In this document: positions 1-10,432 of the stretch, piece after piece
Numbering within the stretch: the first letter of the stretch is position 1
Layout of the letters: each line of letters opens with the position of its first letter
Assembly (NCBI GenBank): GCA_026225945.1
Contig: JAMJFZ010003581.1
Coordinates: forward strand, 9,850,001-9,914,000
Reading direction: 5' to 3'
DNA length: 64,000 bases
Source of the DNA: Cricetomys ansorgei
Taxonomy: Eukaryota > Chordata > Mammalia > Rodentia > Nesomyidae
Translations under genes and position numbers: made by a program
Notes under the pieces: model-generated
Database searches by the model: none
What the model was told of the DNA's origin: nothing
What the model saw: the letters and a program-made list of their open reading frames with translations, nothing else

Positions 1-94
1 GCTACCAAAGGGATCCATCATCGCCCACAGAACACGCCTATGGCACAAGATGCTCTGGCTCTTTGCTGGACCACTGCATGCGTGCTCCCATGTG

Positions 95-165
95 CATACA
101 CACAGACACACATATACACACACAAGCACATGCACTCACACACAAGCACACACATTCTCATCCAT
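95..165. repeat. CA-rich simple repeat
   Basis: An imperfect run of CA-rich dinucleotides interrupted by AT and GC steps. It sits just upstream of a B2-like SINE. Confidence 0.75.
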
Positions 166-184
166 GTACCCTATTCACATGAAG

Positions 185-362
185 ACAGAGATGGTGCAGT
201 TTTTAAGAGTGCTTGCCGCTCTTGCAGAAGACCTGAGTTTCCTTCTCAGCACCCGTGTTGAGAGGCTCACAACTTCCTGTAATTCCATCGCCAGGGGATA
301 CGATGTACTTTTCTAGCTTTTGAAGGCACCTGCTCACACGCATACACATAAAATAAAGAAGT
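185..362 (+). mobile_element. B2-family SINE
   Basis: A tRNA-derived head ('agagtgcttgccgctcttgc') is followed by a B2-like body (cagcacccgtg, ggctcacaactt, ccaggggat) and an A-rich tail with the AATAAA signal typical of B2. It is diverged from consensus, so it is an old insertion. Confidence 0.8.
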
Positions 363-662
363 ATATACATGCATAAACATACATACGTTTCGTTGACACA
401 TTACATGGACACACAGACATAGCATATACAGACACACATGTGTACATAGATATTCTCATGACAGCCTCCATAAGGACAGATGGAAGAACAGTGGCTCAGA
501 GATCGTAGTTGTTGGTGACAAACTGCTATGTCACCAGGAAACACAAAGGCATGAATCCTCAAGACTCAATGCTCCTCCCAGCCAAGGTGGCTCATGGAAG
601 CTCTGAGCTTAGGTCCAGAGCACTGGCCTTCCGAGTTAGGAACTGTTGGCCAAGACTTTCAT

Positions 663-781
663 TTTGTTTTGTTTTTGAAACAAGGTCTCACTCTGTAGCC
701 CAGGTTGGCTTCAAACTCACGGCCATTCTCCTGCCTCCACTTCCCAAGTGCTGGGATTACAGGCAGGAGCCCCTACAAGGC
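663..781 (-). mobile_element. B1-like SINE, diverged
   Basis: Read on the plus strand it is the complement of B1: a T-rich tail, then 'tctcactctgtagcccaggt', then 'aagtgctgggattacaggc'. The divergence suggests an early B1/proto-B1 copy. Confidence 0.8.
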
Positions 782-1650
782 CTTTGACCTCTGATCTCTC
801 TCTCTCTGTTAGTGTCCGCCTTTGAGATGTGGGTGGGATGGTCCCTACAGAGCGGATCTCAGGCTTGGCTGAAGTGGTTGTTACCATGGAAAGCCAGGGG
901 CGACAAGTGGAGCTGTAAGTGGCAGGTGTCGGCAGTGGAATCCTGGAGGAAACAGCCTGCTCAGTTGTGTCTGCTTGGGATGCTTCATGGAGCAAAGCTC
1001 CCTTACTGGCATCTGAGCCAAGCTGTTGACCCGGAGGCACATGTAATCTCTACTCCACAGCATCCTTCCCTTCCAGGGAAGGACTAGAGCTGGGTAGGAT
1101 CTTCTAATTACATGTTTATCTTCTCACCCAGCATGCCTTGCGTCTCTAACCAGTGTGGCTTCTGCTCTCAGCCTTCCAGCCTGGACAGCCTCTTGAGAAC
1201 TCAGTCTGTCTTCAAGTTGTCACCAAGGTCCCAGGAGTGTTGTTCTGAGAATGGAACAAAGGAGCGTTAACACAAATCCTTTACAGTACTCTCATGCTGC
1301 CTGTGAACTTGCTAGCTCGCTCAGTCGGCAGAAGTACACTGGAGCGCTTGAGACTCCAGGCTCGCCAAGCTCTGCACGGACTTGGGATGGTGCCACTAAA
1401 TGCATGGCCTTGACTCTCAAGGAACATCAAGAACACCAAGCAGGCAGTTGGGTGCAGGGAGTTAAAATAAAAGGAGACTGGAGGAGTGGACAGAAATTTC
1501 AACTTGGGAGCCTGATCCCTGTGGGGTACTTGGATGGGCAAGTGACTTAGACTTGTCAGCTATGTTTCCAGCTAGACTGGAGAGTCCTTGTGGGTACACA
1601 CTGTATTTTGGTCCAATTCTATGTGGCTCAATAGACAGGACTTGTTCTAT
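782..1650. other. Unique non-coding DNA
   Basis: I see no recognisable repeat and no convincing exon here. Short open frames occur on both strands but resemble no known family. Confidence 0.5.
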
Positions 1651-1654
1651 GGAG

Positions 1655-2160
1655 ATTCCATGATGTTAATCTTGATCATCAACTTGATTAGATGTGGGAT
1701 CAACTAAGAGACATGCCTCTGAGTGGATCTGTGAAGGCATTTCTAGGGAGGATCAACTGAAAGGAAGACCCTCTCCTAGAATGAGTGGTACCCTCTGATG
1801 ACCCGCCCAGTTCAGTGTGCTCTTTTTCGCTTAGCTTCATGTCTTGGTGGCGAGTGCATTTACCTCTCCTGTTGCATCCTTCCACACCATCAGACTCTAG
1901 TTCCTTTGAGTTCCAAATGGACCATAGGCCAGAGACTCTTTGGCCTCTAGTCCTCCAGCACCAGACTTGGACTGCCAAGGCACCATGGGCTGGACAGCTA
2001 TTGGGTTTTTAGCCTCCCCAGCATGCAGATGGCCACTGGGCCATTGTTGGATTGCCCAATCCCTACTGGTTGTAAGGCATTCTGGTAAATGATATCTATT
2101 CATCTAGTCTGCCCTTCCCCCCATTCTCTTGGTTCTGTTCCTCTAGAGACAAGCACTGTC
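1655..2160 (+). mobile_element. Interspersed repeat of the 'tcaacttga' type
   Basis: The 5' end has the 'catcaacttgattagatg' block and an 'aactaagagacatgcctctg' block. It ends near 'ggttctgttcctctagag', which is characteristic of a common mammalian interspersed repeat whose formal family name I cannot assign by eye. At least nine further related copies occur in this window, in both orientations. Confidence 0.65.
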
Positions 2161-2649
2161 TTGTTTACTAAGAAGGGCTCAAAGACTGGGTCAAGAGAAG
2201 GTTCCTACCTTAGAGTCTCAGAAAGGAGAAAAATATACCCATTGGATCCTGGAGGACTCTGAGGACTCTCGAACAGATGGTGGAGTGGGGAGGATGAGGT
2301 GCCATCTTGGAGCTGTCATAGGGTGTTTTCAGAGGCGTGGTGTCTAGTGGACTTGTAAATGTCACCAGGGAGGATGGTTAAGAGAGTTCACCGTCATGAG
2401 AGGGAAGGCTGGTGTTGGTTGTGAAGTCCCAAGGTTTGAAAATTGAGGCTCGGTTCTAAAATACTCACAAAATAGATGGGGTAGTGATGCCAGGCTTAGG
2501 GGTTGTGTGTATGTTTCCATCTGCAAAATATGGAGAAAATTAAGACGTAACTAATACCAGCTGCCCTTACCTAACATTAACTGGGGACAAGTCTCTTCCA
2601 TATTGATGCTATTTGCATATTTTTCAAATGCTAATATATCATCTTATAG
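2161..2649. other. Unique non-coding DNA
   Basis: No gene or repeat is recognised. The end is AT-rich ('tttgcatatttttcaaatgc'). Confidence 0.45.
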
Positions 2650-2825
2650 CACAGGAGGTCGAGTTTGTTCTATTCTCCAAAGAATCCAAGGCACAGAAAG
2701 GCAAAGCAACCTGTTTTGAGAACACACAGGAAGCAGCAGAGCAAGGATTTGAACTTGGTCAGCATAGCTCCAGAGTTCGTACTCTGAGTGATAACCTACT
2801 TGTTCTCAGGTGCAGATGCTATTGA
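2650..2825 (-). mobile_element. MIR SINE fragment
   Basis: On the plus strand it matches the complement of the MIR core: 'aaggcacagaaaggcaaagc', a degraded 'acacaggaagcagcagagc' and 'aggatttgaacttggtc'. MIR is a pan-mammalian tRNA-derived SINE. Confidence 0.8.
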
Positions 2826-3029
2826 GTACCTGCCTGTTGTTGCCTTCCTCTTGGTGACAGAGTCCTGAATTCATCTGAGTGCCCCATGCCAATACCTCAG
2901 GGGCAGTTCCGATTAGTTTAAACCACTTCTGGGCATCTGACTGTCATTGGCTTATAAAGGAGTTTATATCTTATTCTGACCAATGAGAGAATTGTTCTGG
3001 GAGAGTTTGGCTAACAAAAATAGATGCTT

Positions 3030-3130
3030 GCAAGTAGGACATGGTTGTGCACCTCCATAACCTAGCACTAGAGAGGCAGAGGAGGAATGGCAGGGTCTAG
3101 GCCAGCCTGGCCTACTTAGTGAGGAGATCC
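3030..3130 (+). mobile_element. B1-like SINE, truncated and diverged
   Basis: The blocks 'catggttgtgcacctccata', 'agaggcagaggagg' and 'ggccagcctggcctacttag' follow B1 order. The 3' part is missing. Confidence 0.65.
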
Positions 3131-3554
3131 AGTCATAGCCTGAGTTCCACCGTGTGAGGTCAGTGGATGTACAAGTAGCCCCTTGAACATAGCGACCATC
3201 TTTGGACCAGAAGAGAAACTGAGGCAGCAGGCTGGAGAGGGTAGACTGGAAGGGAAGAGAGGCAAGCTGATTCTGAGCTGTGGGATGGTGATGCTGCTCT
3301 GAGCATCCTGACCCCTGTGGAGGCCTTTGCTCTTCCTTCTTAGAGCCAATTGAGATGAACACTGCTTCTTACAGCTCGAAGCATCCTCCCTGTTTAAGAA
3401 GACACACAGGGTCTTGTGCATAGACAGTAACAACTGGCGGAGTCCTTCAGGGTCCCCACAAATCAAAAGTCACAGATCACAGGTAGAAACTCCAATCTGA
3501 CCCTTGAGAGAGCTTCACCACTCTGTAAGGAAAGCCACTGCCTGGAGGGCCTCA

Positions 3555-3945
3555 ACCAGTGTCCTAGTTTCAATTCTGTTGCAGTGGTAAAATATCAGGA
3601 CAAAAACCAACTTGGGAGGGGAAAAGGTTCTGTTAGTTCATAGTTCCAGGTTTCAGTCCATCATTGTGGGGAATTCACAGCAACAGGAACTTGAAACAAC
3701 TAGTCACATCACACTCACAGTCAAGGGCATGCTCACTTGCTAGTGTACAGCTTGCTTGCCACACTTATACAGTCTGCCCCGCCCTCTGCCTAGGGAATGG
3801 TGCCTCCCATGGTAGGCTACATCTTCCCAAACCAATTAACAGCCAACACAACCCCCTACAAGCAAACCTGGCCTAGCCAATCCTTTATCAGGATCCTATT
3901 CCAAGGTGACTTTATATTGTGCCAAGTTGACAATTACAACCAGTT
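3555..3945 (-). mobile_element. Interspersed repeat, 'tcaacttg' type, reversed
   Basis: The left end ('ctgttgcagtggtaaaatat') is the complement of the usual 3' end and the right end ('gccaagttgacaatt') is the complement of the usual 5' end. It is close to full length and moderately diverged. Confidence 0.7.
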
Positions 3946-4189
3946 AAACAATTAAAAACAGCTTGTCATGTGATCTAGGTGAGCTGTCCTTGTTCTTCCT
4001 TCTTGGAGACTTAGATTTTTGTCTGTCGAAAGAGCATGTGGGGCTGCATGTTCTTAAGGGCCTTCCCAGCACTCTGATTCTCTGATGGATTCTCATCTGT
4101 TTAGATGACTGAGTTCCTTTATCAGGTGGGGATTGTAGTAGGCGAAGCTGAGGACAACAATGAGGTATTTATTCCAGTCTTTAGTTATT

Positions 4190-4395
4190 TATTCTTTCAA
4201 AAAATCTACTTTTTATTTGTGTGCATTAGTGTGAACACCATGGGTGTGGAGGTGCCCATGGACTCTTGAAGAATGTCAGGTCCCCTGGAGCTGGAAGAGT
4301 TACAGGTGGCTGTGAACCACCTGACACAGGCTGGGAACTGAACTCAGATCTAGAAGAGCAGCAAAACATAGCTGCTGAGCATGTCTAAGCCTCAG
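4190..4395 (-). mobile_element. B2-family SINE, reversed
   Basis: The T-rich start ('aaaaaatctactttttattt') is the complemented B2 tail. Then come 'gagctggaagagttacagg', 'gctgggaactgaactcag' and a decayed tRNA-like head. Confidence 0.8.
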
Positions 4396-4429
4396 TGACC
4401 GCCTGTCTGTTCTCGAGAACAATGTTCTC

Positions 4430-4592
4430 GGCTGGCCATGGTGACACACGTATGTAGTTCTAGCATCTGGGAAGTTGAGGCAAGGGGATCATGGCTCAAG
4501 GTTATCTTTAGCTACGTGAGTTCAAGGCCAACCTGAGCTACATGAGATTCTGTATCAAAAACAAGAACAATAAAAATAAAACAAAAACACAG
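4430..4592 (+). mobile_element. B1-like SINE
   Basis: The order 'ctggccatggtgacac', 'gggaagttgaggcaagggga', 'gagttcaaggccaacctgag' and an A-rich tail with several AAAAC/AATAAA steps matches B1, diverged. Confidence 0.8.
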
Positions 4593-4596
4593 AACT

Positions 4597-4875
4597 GGGG
4601 CTGGAGAGATGACCCAGTCAGTAAATGCTTACACTGCAAGCATGAGGACCGGAGTTTGATCCCCAGCGCCCATGGAGAAAGGCAGGCATGGTGGTGTGCC
4701 TCTGTCATTCCGGTGCGAGGGAGGCAGAGACAGGAGGAGCTGTGGGGTTCTCTGGATAGCCAGCCTAGCCTGTTTGCTGAGAGTCAGACCGGGGAGAGAC
4801 CCTGTCTTTAAAATAAGGTGCATGGATCCTGAACAATGATACCCAGGCTTGACTTCTGAGCTCTACATGGCATCT
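4597..4875 (+). mobile_element. B4/RSINE1 composite SINE
   Basis: An ID-like head ('ggggctggagagatgaccca', 'gcaagcatgaggaccggagt') is fused to a B1-like part ('ggcatggtggtgtgcctctg', 'gaggcagagacaggaggagc'), then 'gagagaccctgtcttt' and 'aataaggtg'. It directly abuts the preceding B1. Confidence 0.85.
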
Positions 4876-5209
4876 GAAAGGCTGTGGGCGTGGTCTCTGT
4901 CTCACTTTCCCAGCCAAAGCAACAGCTAAAGCAGACAAAGAAGCAACACGTCCGCGATGGCGCCTTCTTGACGTGCTCTGTAGGTGTTGCTCCTTCGGTG
5001 CTGTGTTTGCCCCTCACTTGTTCCTGCCCCTTGCGACTCTGCTTCCATCCAGAATGTCTCACCGAGGGCCTGATCTCCATAGTGCGCTAAGATCGCCTTT
5101 CCCTACTTGAAATTCCAGTGTGCCTGTGTTGACGCCTTCCAAATGGATGGGTACCAGAATGTCAGAAAGACAATCCCATCTAACGGATTCACACCGCGTC
5201 ATGGATGAC

Positions 5210-5580
5210 TACTGATTTGTTGTGTTAAAATGACGTCTTCGTTTCTTCCTTCTTTTCTCTCTTCATTTCCTTCCTTTGAACACTGATTACATTGAATTAA
5301 TCAATAACTCTTAACAAACGTCAGGTACTATACCAAAAGCAAAGAGACCATATTCTTGCAGGGTAAAACAAAGCGTGAAGATTTTTAAGGTTTTAAGACG
5401 TATTCATATCTTTCTCTGCTTTTTTTTTTCTTTAAATCTCAAAAATATCCTATGGTGTCACTACATAAACCTGGCTTCTAGAAGTGTAGCATGTTAAAAT
5501 AAAGTTATGGCACTTAACGGAGAGTCCAGCGTTGAATTTTCCAATGCTGTTTATTAATCACAAACCATGTCAAATCTCAG
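5210..5580. other. AT-rich unique block, candidate conserved element
   Basis: The block is AT-rich and non-repetitive, with homopolymer-free stretches such as 'acattgaattaatcaataac' and 'tttattaatcac'. No repeat family is recognised. Whether it is conserved is an inference. Confidence 0.3.
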
Positions 5581-5673
5581 GGAATTCTATACCCGGGCAG
5601 CTAGGCCGAGAGCTCACTCCAAGGCTTCCTCACCCCATGCTCTCCTCTTGGTTCTTCTCTCCATTCATCCCCT

Positions 5674-5730
5674 TGTTCCCTCCTCCTCCTCCTCCACCTC
5701 CTACTCCCTACTCCTGCCTCGCTCCACCCC
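5674..5730. repeat. CTC-rich low-complexity tract
   Basis: A pyrimidine-rich run of CTC and CTA triplets. Confidence 0.7.
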
Positions 5731-6024
5731 TCAATCCCCAGGTGTTTTTCTTCCTGTTTTCACACAGACCCTCAATCAACAAATAACAGGAACCTCCTGT
5801 GGGGGGTGGAAGCTGGGGATGGAATCAAGTAAGAGACGAATCTTAACTAAAATATTATCCACAACTAAACAAACCACAACAGTAGCATGAGCTCTCAGGA
5901 TATGAACGCATCCTGACATTGACACCTAGGGTGGCTGGAATGGGAAGAATGCCTGTGGCAGTTGTGAAAGTCTACACATAACACAGGAAGCAGAGGTTAC
6001 CCCAGCAGGAGAGCTAGCCTGCTG

Positions 6025-6505
6025 TCCTTGTTTGATTTTGTTAGCTTGATAGGAGCTATGGTCATCTGAGAAGGAGAAACCTCACTTGGGACAATCCCTC
6101 CACCAGATGGGCCTGTGGACATGTCTGTTGGAAATTGTTTTGATTGTTAAATGATGTAGAAGGGCCCAGTCCACTTTGGGTGGCACCACCCCTAGGCAGG
6201 GGGTCCTGAACTGTGTAAGAAAGCTAGCCGAGTAGGAGGCAGCCTGGGAGCCAGCTAGCAAGAAGCACCATCCACGGTTTCTGCTGTACTTCTTTAGCTA
6301 TTAAGTGAGTTACTCGGTCAGAGATAATACCATGTAGAATACCAAGCAGGCTGCCTTCAAGTCCCTGTCCTGGGTTCCTGCCTTGACTTTCTCCAAGAAT
6401 GAACTGTGACCTGGAATTATAAGCCAAACAAACCCTGTTCTCCCCACAGTTGCTTTTGATCAGCGTTTTATCGCAGGAACAGAAAGCAAATTAGAACAGG
6501 TGCAC
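6025..6505 (+). mobile_element. Interspersed repeat, 'tcaacttg' type
   Basis: Blocks in family order are 'gtcatctgagaaggag', 'gggcccagtccactttggg', 'tggcaccacccctaggc', 'gcttttgatcagcgttttat' and a closing 'agcaaattagaacagg'. A CA repeat follows immediately. Confidence 0.75.
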
Positions 6506-6564
6506 CCGCACATACATATATGTGTATACATACATGAACACACATGTATATGTACACACACACA

Positions 6565-6595
<31 letters not shown>

Positions 6596-6597
6596 CA
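6506..6597. repeat. (CA)n microsatellite with AT-rich start
   Basis: About 40 bp of nearly pure CA (6554-6595) follow an imperfect CATA/TGTA segment. The adjacent open frames on the complement, rich in Cys and Val, are products of this repeat. Confidence 0.9.
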
Positions 6598-6599
6598 TG

Positions 6600-7190
6600 A
6601 ATGTAAAGAGCTGACATACTAGACAGAAACGGGCATGAGCCACAAGACAATGCAATAATAGGAGACAAGAGATTACAGCTCTCAGTCTGCTCTGAAGGGA
6701 ACACTGACACTTTGAGCTTGGCTTAGTTGCCCATGCTGCTTGACATAGCAGCCCCACTGGTGGAAGCAACATGAACAGTGACCCAGAGATGAAAAGACAC
6801 AAGTGAATTTGAGAGATGGAAAAAGAACCCCGTAAGGCTGGGCCAGTGGGCTCGGAAGCCAAGCAACTGGCAGAAAGTGCAGGCTGGATTTTGTCCAGTA
6901 TGGGTATGGGTACAGACTGCATATTGGTGGGGATGACTTTGACGTTCCAACTGCCACAAGCCCTTACTGGGCAGGGACATTCTGACAATGGCGCTTTGGA
7001 GCCTTGATTCTCAGACTGGATGCTCTGCAGACATGGGTACCGGGGATGCACCTTGCAGTGTGCTCCATGGGCCAAAGGTGCAGGTGATCACTGTGCGTTT
7101 GTAGGAGCTGTGTTCTTATTGGCGACAGTATCTTAAAACGCTGCCTGTGTACAAATTCCAATATGGCTAAATGATGCCATAGGATGCAAT
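6600..7190. other. Unique non-coding DNA
   Basis: Several overlapping open frames run through here on the minus strand (longest about 194 codons, extended by the CA repeat). None resembles a known protein and none has a supporting splice context. Confidence 0.45.
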
Positions 7191-7561
7191 ATTCTCTCTC
7201 CTCCTCTCCTCTCCTCTCCTCTCCTCTAATCTCCTCTCCTCTCCCCTTCTCCTCCTCCTCTTCCCTCCTCCTCCTCCTCTCCCCTTCTCCTCTCCCCTCC
7301 TCCTCCTCTCCTTCTTCTCCTTCTTCTTCTTCTCCTTCTTCTTCTTCTTCTCTTCCTCCTCCTCTCCCCTCCACCTTCTCCTCCTCTCCCCTCCACCTTC
7401 TCCTCCTCCTCCTCTTCCTCCTCCTCCTCTTCTTCTTCTTCTTTTTCTTCTTCTTCTTCTTCTTCTTCTTCTTCTTCTTCTTCTTCTTCTTCTTCTTCTT
7501 CTTCTTCTTCTTCTTCTTCTTCTTCTCTCTCTCCCCTTTCTTTCCACCTTTTTTTTTTTCA
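7191..7561. repeat. Long polypyrimidine tract (CTC/CCT then TTC arrays)
   Basis: About 370 bp with C and T almost exclusively on the plus strand. It starts as CTCCT repeats, passes through CTCCTC/CCTTCTC blocks, and becomes a pure (TTC)n array of about 30 units near 7440-7525 before ending in a T run. The Phe-rich and Arg/Glu-rich open frames here are repeat artefacts. Confidence 0.95.
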
Positions 7562-7861
7562 TTTTAGCTCCAACAACAGTCTTTGAAAATAGATACAACT
7601 GGAAGTGAAGCCCAAATGTTTAGTTTGGTAGTTTAGTAGCTAGTTTAGTAGCTAGTGGAAGCAGAAGAGGAGCAGGGGCTTGGAAGATCTCCCCTACCAG
7701 TGACACCACAGATTAACCATTTATTTGCTAGGAATGGAAAGGACTCATTGGAGAGGTTGGGGCAGCAGCGGGAGAGGCCCCTGAGGGACTCTGCCCCTGA
7801 TGGCAGTGGTTTGTTTATAAACTGCTCGTACATGATCTCACTGTTTCAACAGCCAGCTGGC

Positions 7862-8010
7862 AGGCTGGGGGTGCAGCTCAGTTGACATAGTGTCTGATAG
7901 AAATTCTGGGTTCTATCCACAGTACCACATAAGCTGAGCGTGTTGGCGCATGCCTATAAGCCCAGCACTTGGGAGGTAGAGGCAGGAGTGGCTTTGGTCA
8001 AAGGATGATG
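7862..8010 (+). mobile_element. ID_B1/B4 composite SINE, 3' truncated
   Basis: An ID-like head ('gggggtgcagctcagttgac', 'ctgggttctatccacagtac') is followed by B1-like 'gcgtgttggcgcatgcct' and 'gcacttgggaggtagaggc'. The rest of the B1 part is lost. Confidence 0.8.
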
Positions 8011-8029
8011 TCATGGGGGGTTAGTCATG

Positions 8030-8269
8030 TGAGGTCAGGGGTGAGATTTTCCGGGGTACATTGGGGCCCTGCAGCTTTTGCCATCACAGCATCCAGGCTA
8101 CCATCCCCTTGTCCCTCACAGACGACCTAGCCAACACTAACAGAGCCAGGTGACTTTACCATCCGAGTGGTGGCCCCCTACAACAGTGTTCCCTGCAAGA
8201 GAGCAAAGCCCACTTCACAGGCTCCCCAGGTTTTACCTATAAGTACTTTTTCCTCATAAGTGCTTCGAT
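8030..8269. other. Unique non-coding DNA
   Basis: No gene or repeat is recognised in this GC-moderate stretch. Confidence 0.4.
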
Positions 8270-8500
8270 GAAAAAGAAAAAATCAGACTCCTCGCAATAC
8301 ATCAAGGATACTTGAACGCATTTGAAATATAATCAGTGTGCGGCCGTAAAAGACATGCCTCATAAGGATCTTTTGAAAGAAGAAATAAATGATCTTGCCT
8401 TTGCCCCTTGCTGCTCATAGGCAGCGACGAATCCCCAGTGCCTCTCCCCAAATCACCAACTCAGGGATAAATTACAATTAGTAATTAGGCTCTTGCTTGG
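8270..8500. other. Candidate conserved non-coding element
   Basis: This non-repetitive block contains 'taaattacaattagtaatta', with paired TAAT cores at about 8468-8487, and an AT-rich flank. The composition is typical of ancient developmental enhancers. The sequence alone cannot prove conservation. Confidence 0.35.
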
Positions 8501-8837
8501 GGCTGCCAAGGTCAGGGCTCTCTGCAGGCAAGCCTCCCACTTCTGACTTGACTGCTGTTTACAAAGACTCTGCTCAGGCTGAGTGGGGAGGCAGCCACAC
8601 CTAGTCCTTCCCAGTGGGCACAACTCGCTTCCCAAAACAAAGCAGGAATATGCCTTATGGGGTTTCCTAGCCCATTCAGCAGCCAGAGTTAACCATGGGA
8701 CCCAACTCTGATTAATGAGATGTAAGGGTCCCTGTGCAGAGTCCATCTGCCTGTGGGGCACGGCTAGGGATTGGAAGGGCCAAGAAAAGAGTTTGGGAGA
8801 GACAGAGTTTAGGGTGGGCTGAAATATCTAAGATTCC

Positions 8838-8990
8838 AGTGCAGAGGTTCTCAATCATGGCTGTGCAGGAGGACCAAGTGGTTGATTTTTGCCCAGATAC
8901 CAAATGTTCACACTCTGCTCCCATCCAATCCAAAGAGATAAGATCCGCCAGGCCTCAGCAACTCTAAACAAGCCCCTGAGAATGCGCAGA
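8838..8990. mobile_element. MER5-like hAT DNA transposon fossil
   Basis: The 'gaggttctcaatcatggctg' end resembles the MER5 terminus, and 'actctaaacaagcccctgag' resembles the MER5 interior. It is heavily diverged, as expected of a pan-eutherian element. Confidence 0.55.
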
Positions 8991-8999
8991 CAGCCAGGG

Positions 9000-9485
9000 A
9001 TGAGTGCGGCAGCTCAGGAGGCACAAAGACCCTACTGTTCTGTTTTCTTGCATAGGAATGGAAATGGACCCTTGTGGAATTGTGTCCCTTCCTCCCTCTT
9101 GAAAGGCTCTGGGACTGCTTAAAGGGGAGCCCCCTCCCCTGGGTGCCCCCCTCCTTTACCAAGGACCCTCGGCTCTGGAGAGCAGCTGTGCTAACAGCTG
9201 GAAGGAACTTTCCAAGCCTTCCTTCCTGATTAATTGCTGGGTGGAGGGAGGGAGCAGTGGCTCCCAGCTCCGGGCCTCACACTGTAGAGGAAGCATGGTC
9301 CCTTCCATGTAGCGCAGCCTCCCTGGGCTGCAGGTATGTCCAGTCTTGCCCATTTGCAGTATTAGGTTCTCTGGCCTGGCTTCCCAGGTGCTGCCCTGCT
9401 TGGCTTCTGTTTCTGTCACTCCAGCCTCAGGATGCTTGCTTGGGGCTTTGGTTGTTGACAGTTTTAATGTAAATCTACCAGACAG
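9000..9485. other. Unique non-coding DNA
   Basis: No gene is recognised. It contains a TTAATTG motif near 9230 in otherwise GC-moderate sequence. Confidence 0.4.
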
Positions 9486-9487
9486 TG

Positions 9488-9656
9488 ACTGTTTTCAAAG
9501 TACATTGTAGATATCATCTCACTAAATTTTTCCAATACCCATTTTGCAGATGAGGATGTTGAGGTTAGAGTGTTTTCCATGGCTCGTCTAAGGCCACAGA
9601 GCTGGTTAACAGTAGGTCCAAGAGTTGAATGTCTTTAGACGCAGAACCTCAGCTCT
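9488..9656 (-). mobile_element. MIR SINE
   Basis: This is a clear complement of MIR: 'ccattttgcagatgaggatg', 'aaggccacagagctggttaa', and a 3' segment ending in 'gcagaacctcagctct'. Confidence 0.85.
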
Positions 9657-9659
9657 GGG

Positions 9660-9862
9660 CAGGCAGTGTAGTGTAGTTCAGCAGGTAGAGTACATGCATG
9701 AAGCCCTGGGTTGTATTCCCAGCACTACATAAACTGGGTGCGGTGGTACACATCTATAATTCCAGCACCAGGGAGGTAGAGGCAGGAGGATTAGGAATTC
9801 AAGGTTATGCTCTGCTACACAGTGATCTGGAGGCCAGCCCGGGTGAGGCCTTTCATCTGTCA
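9660..9862 (+). mobile_element. ID_B1/B4 composite SINE
   Basis: An ID-like head ('agttcagcaggtagagtaca', 'gccctgggttgtattcccag') is joined to a B1-like body ('gtgcggtggtacacatctat', 'agggaggtagaggcaggagg'). Confidence 0.85.
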
Positions 9863-10290
9863 CCAAGTGACCTCCAGCCAGTCTTCCTCAGGGGTGGGAG
9901 GTGAGGATGAGCTCCCCAATCTCCGGGAGGAGCAGGTGGAAAAGGTGACCTCAGAAGAACCCCGGCAGCAGCTGCCTGTCGGGCAGGAGCCCTCCGGAGC
10001 TGGCAGGGCTTCGGGCGCCTGCTGGCACGGTGGTGTCTGTGATTCATGGCCATGTGGGGACTTTACCAGGCTGCGATAAAACAGTAATCATCGGCTGTGC
10101 GGCTGACGTGAGATTATGGGGCTGCGAAGCTCAGTTGAGTTACTGGGTCTTCTCACACTATCCACCTGGGCAGCAGCAGTGCTGGGGAAGCTGTGGATGT
10201 GGGGCTCGGGGTGGTGCTGTCATCTCCTAAGATGATCTCCTCGGATGAGGGCAGACGGAGGTTACTGTGGAGTACAAGGTCAGGGGCTCG
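9863..10290. other. Unique GC-rich non-coding stretch
   Basis: An open plus-strand frame here (from about 9807, partly SINE-derived) reads protein-like for about 45 residues rich in Glu and Gln. No splice-site pair or family match supports an exon. The segment near 10040-10130 is non-repetitive and might be conserved. Confidence 0.35.
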
Positions 10291-10432
10291 GTGTGCATGC
10301 GTGTGCACGTGCACACGTGCCTGTGTGTGTACCAGCACGCACGGGTGTACGTGTACGTGCGTGTCGGTATGCACGCATGTGAGTGTGTACGTGCATGCAC
10401 CAGGGCATGTTCACATGTGTGCATGTGTGACT
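10291..10432. repeat. Degenerate TG/CACGTG-rich tract
   Basis: About 140 bp of mostly alternating purine-pyrimidine sequence with TG, CACGTG and GTACGTG steps. It is an aged TG microsatellite with Z-DNA potential. Confidence 0.8.

Noticed and set aside
6491..7075. 194-codon minus-strand open frame
   Set aside because: Its C-terminal third is translated CA microsatellite (Cys/Val repeats) and the rest has no family resemblance.
7167..7598. Arg/Glu-rich and Phe-rich open frames
   Set aside because: They are direct translations of the polypyrimidine tract.
9895..10025. Protein-like Glu/Gln-rich stretch preceded by a CAG acceptor-like site
   Set aside because: The frame starts in a SINE, there is no good donor, and no family match. 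Kept only as a note in the region entry.
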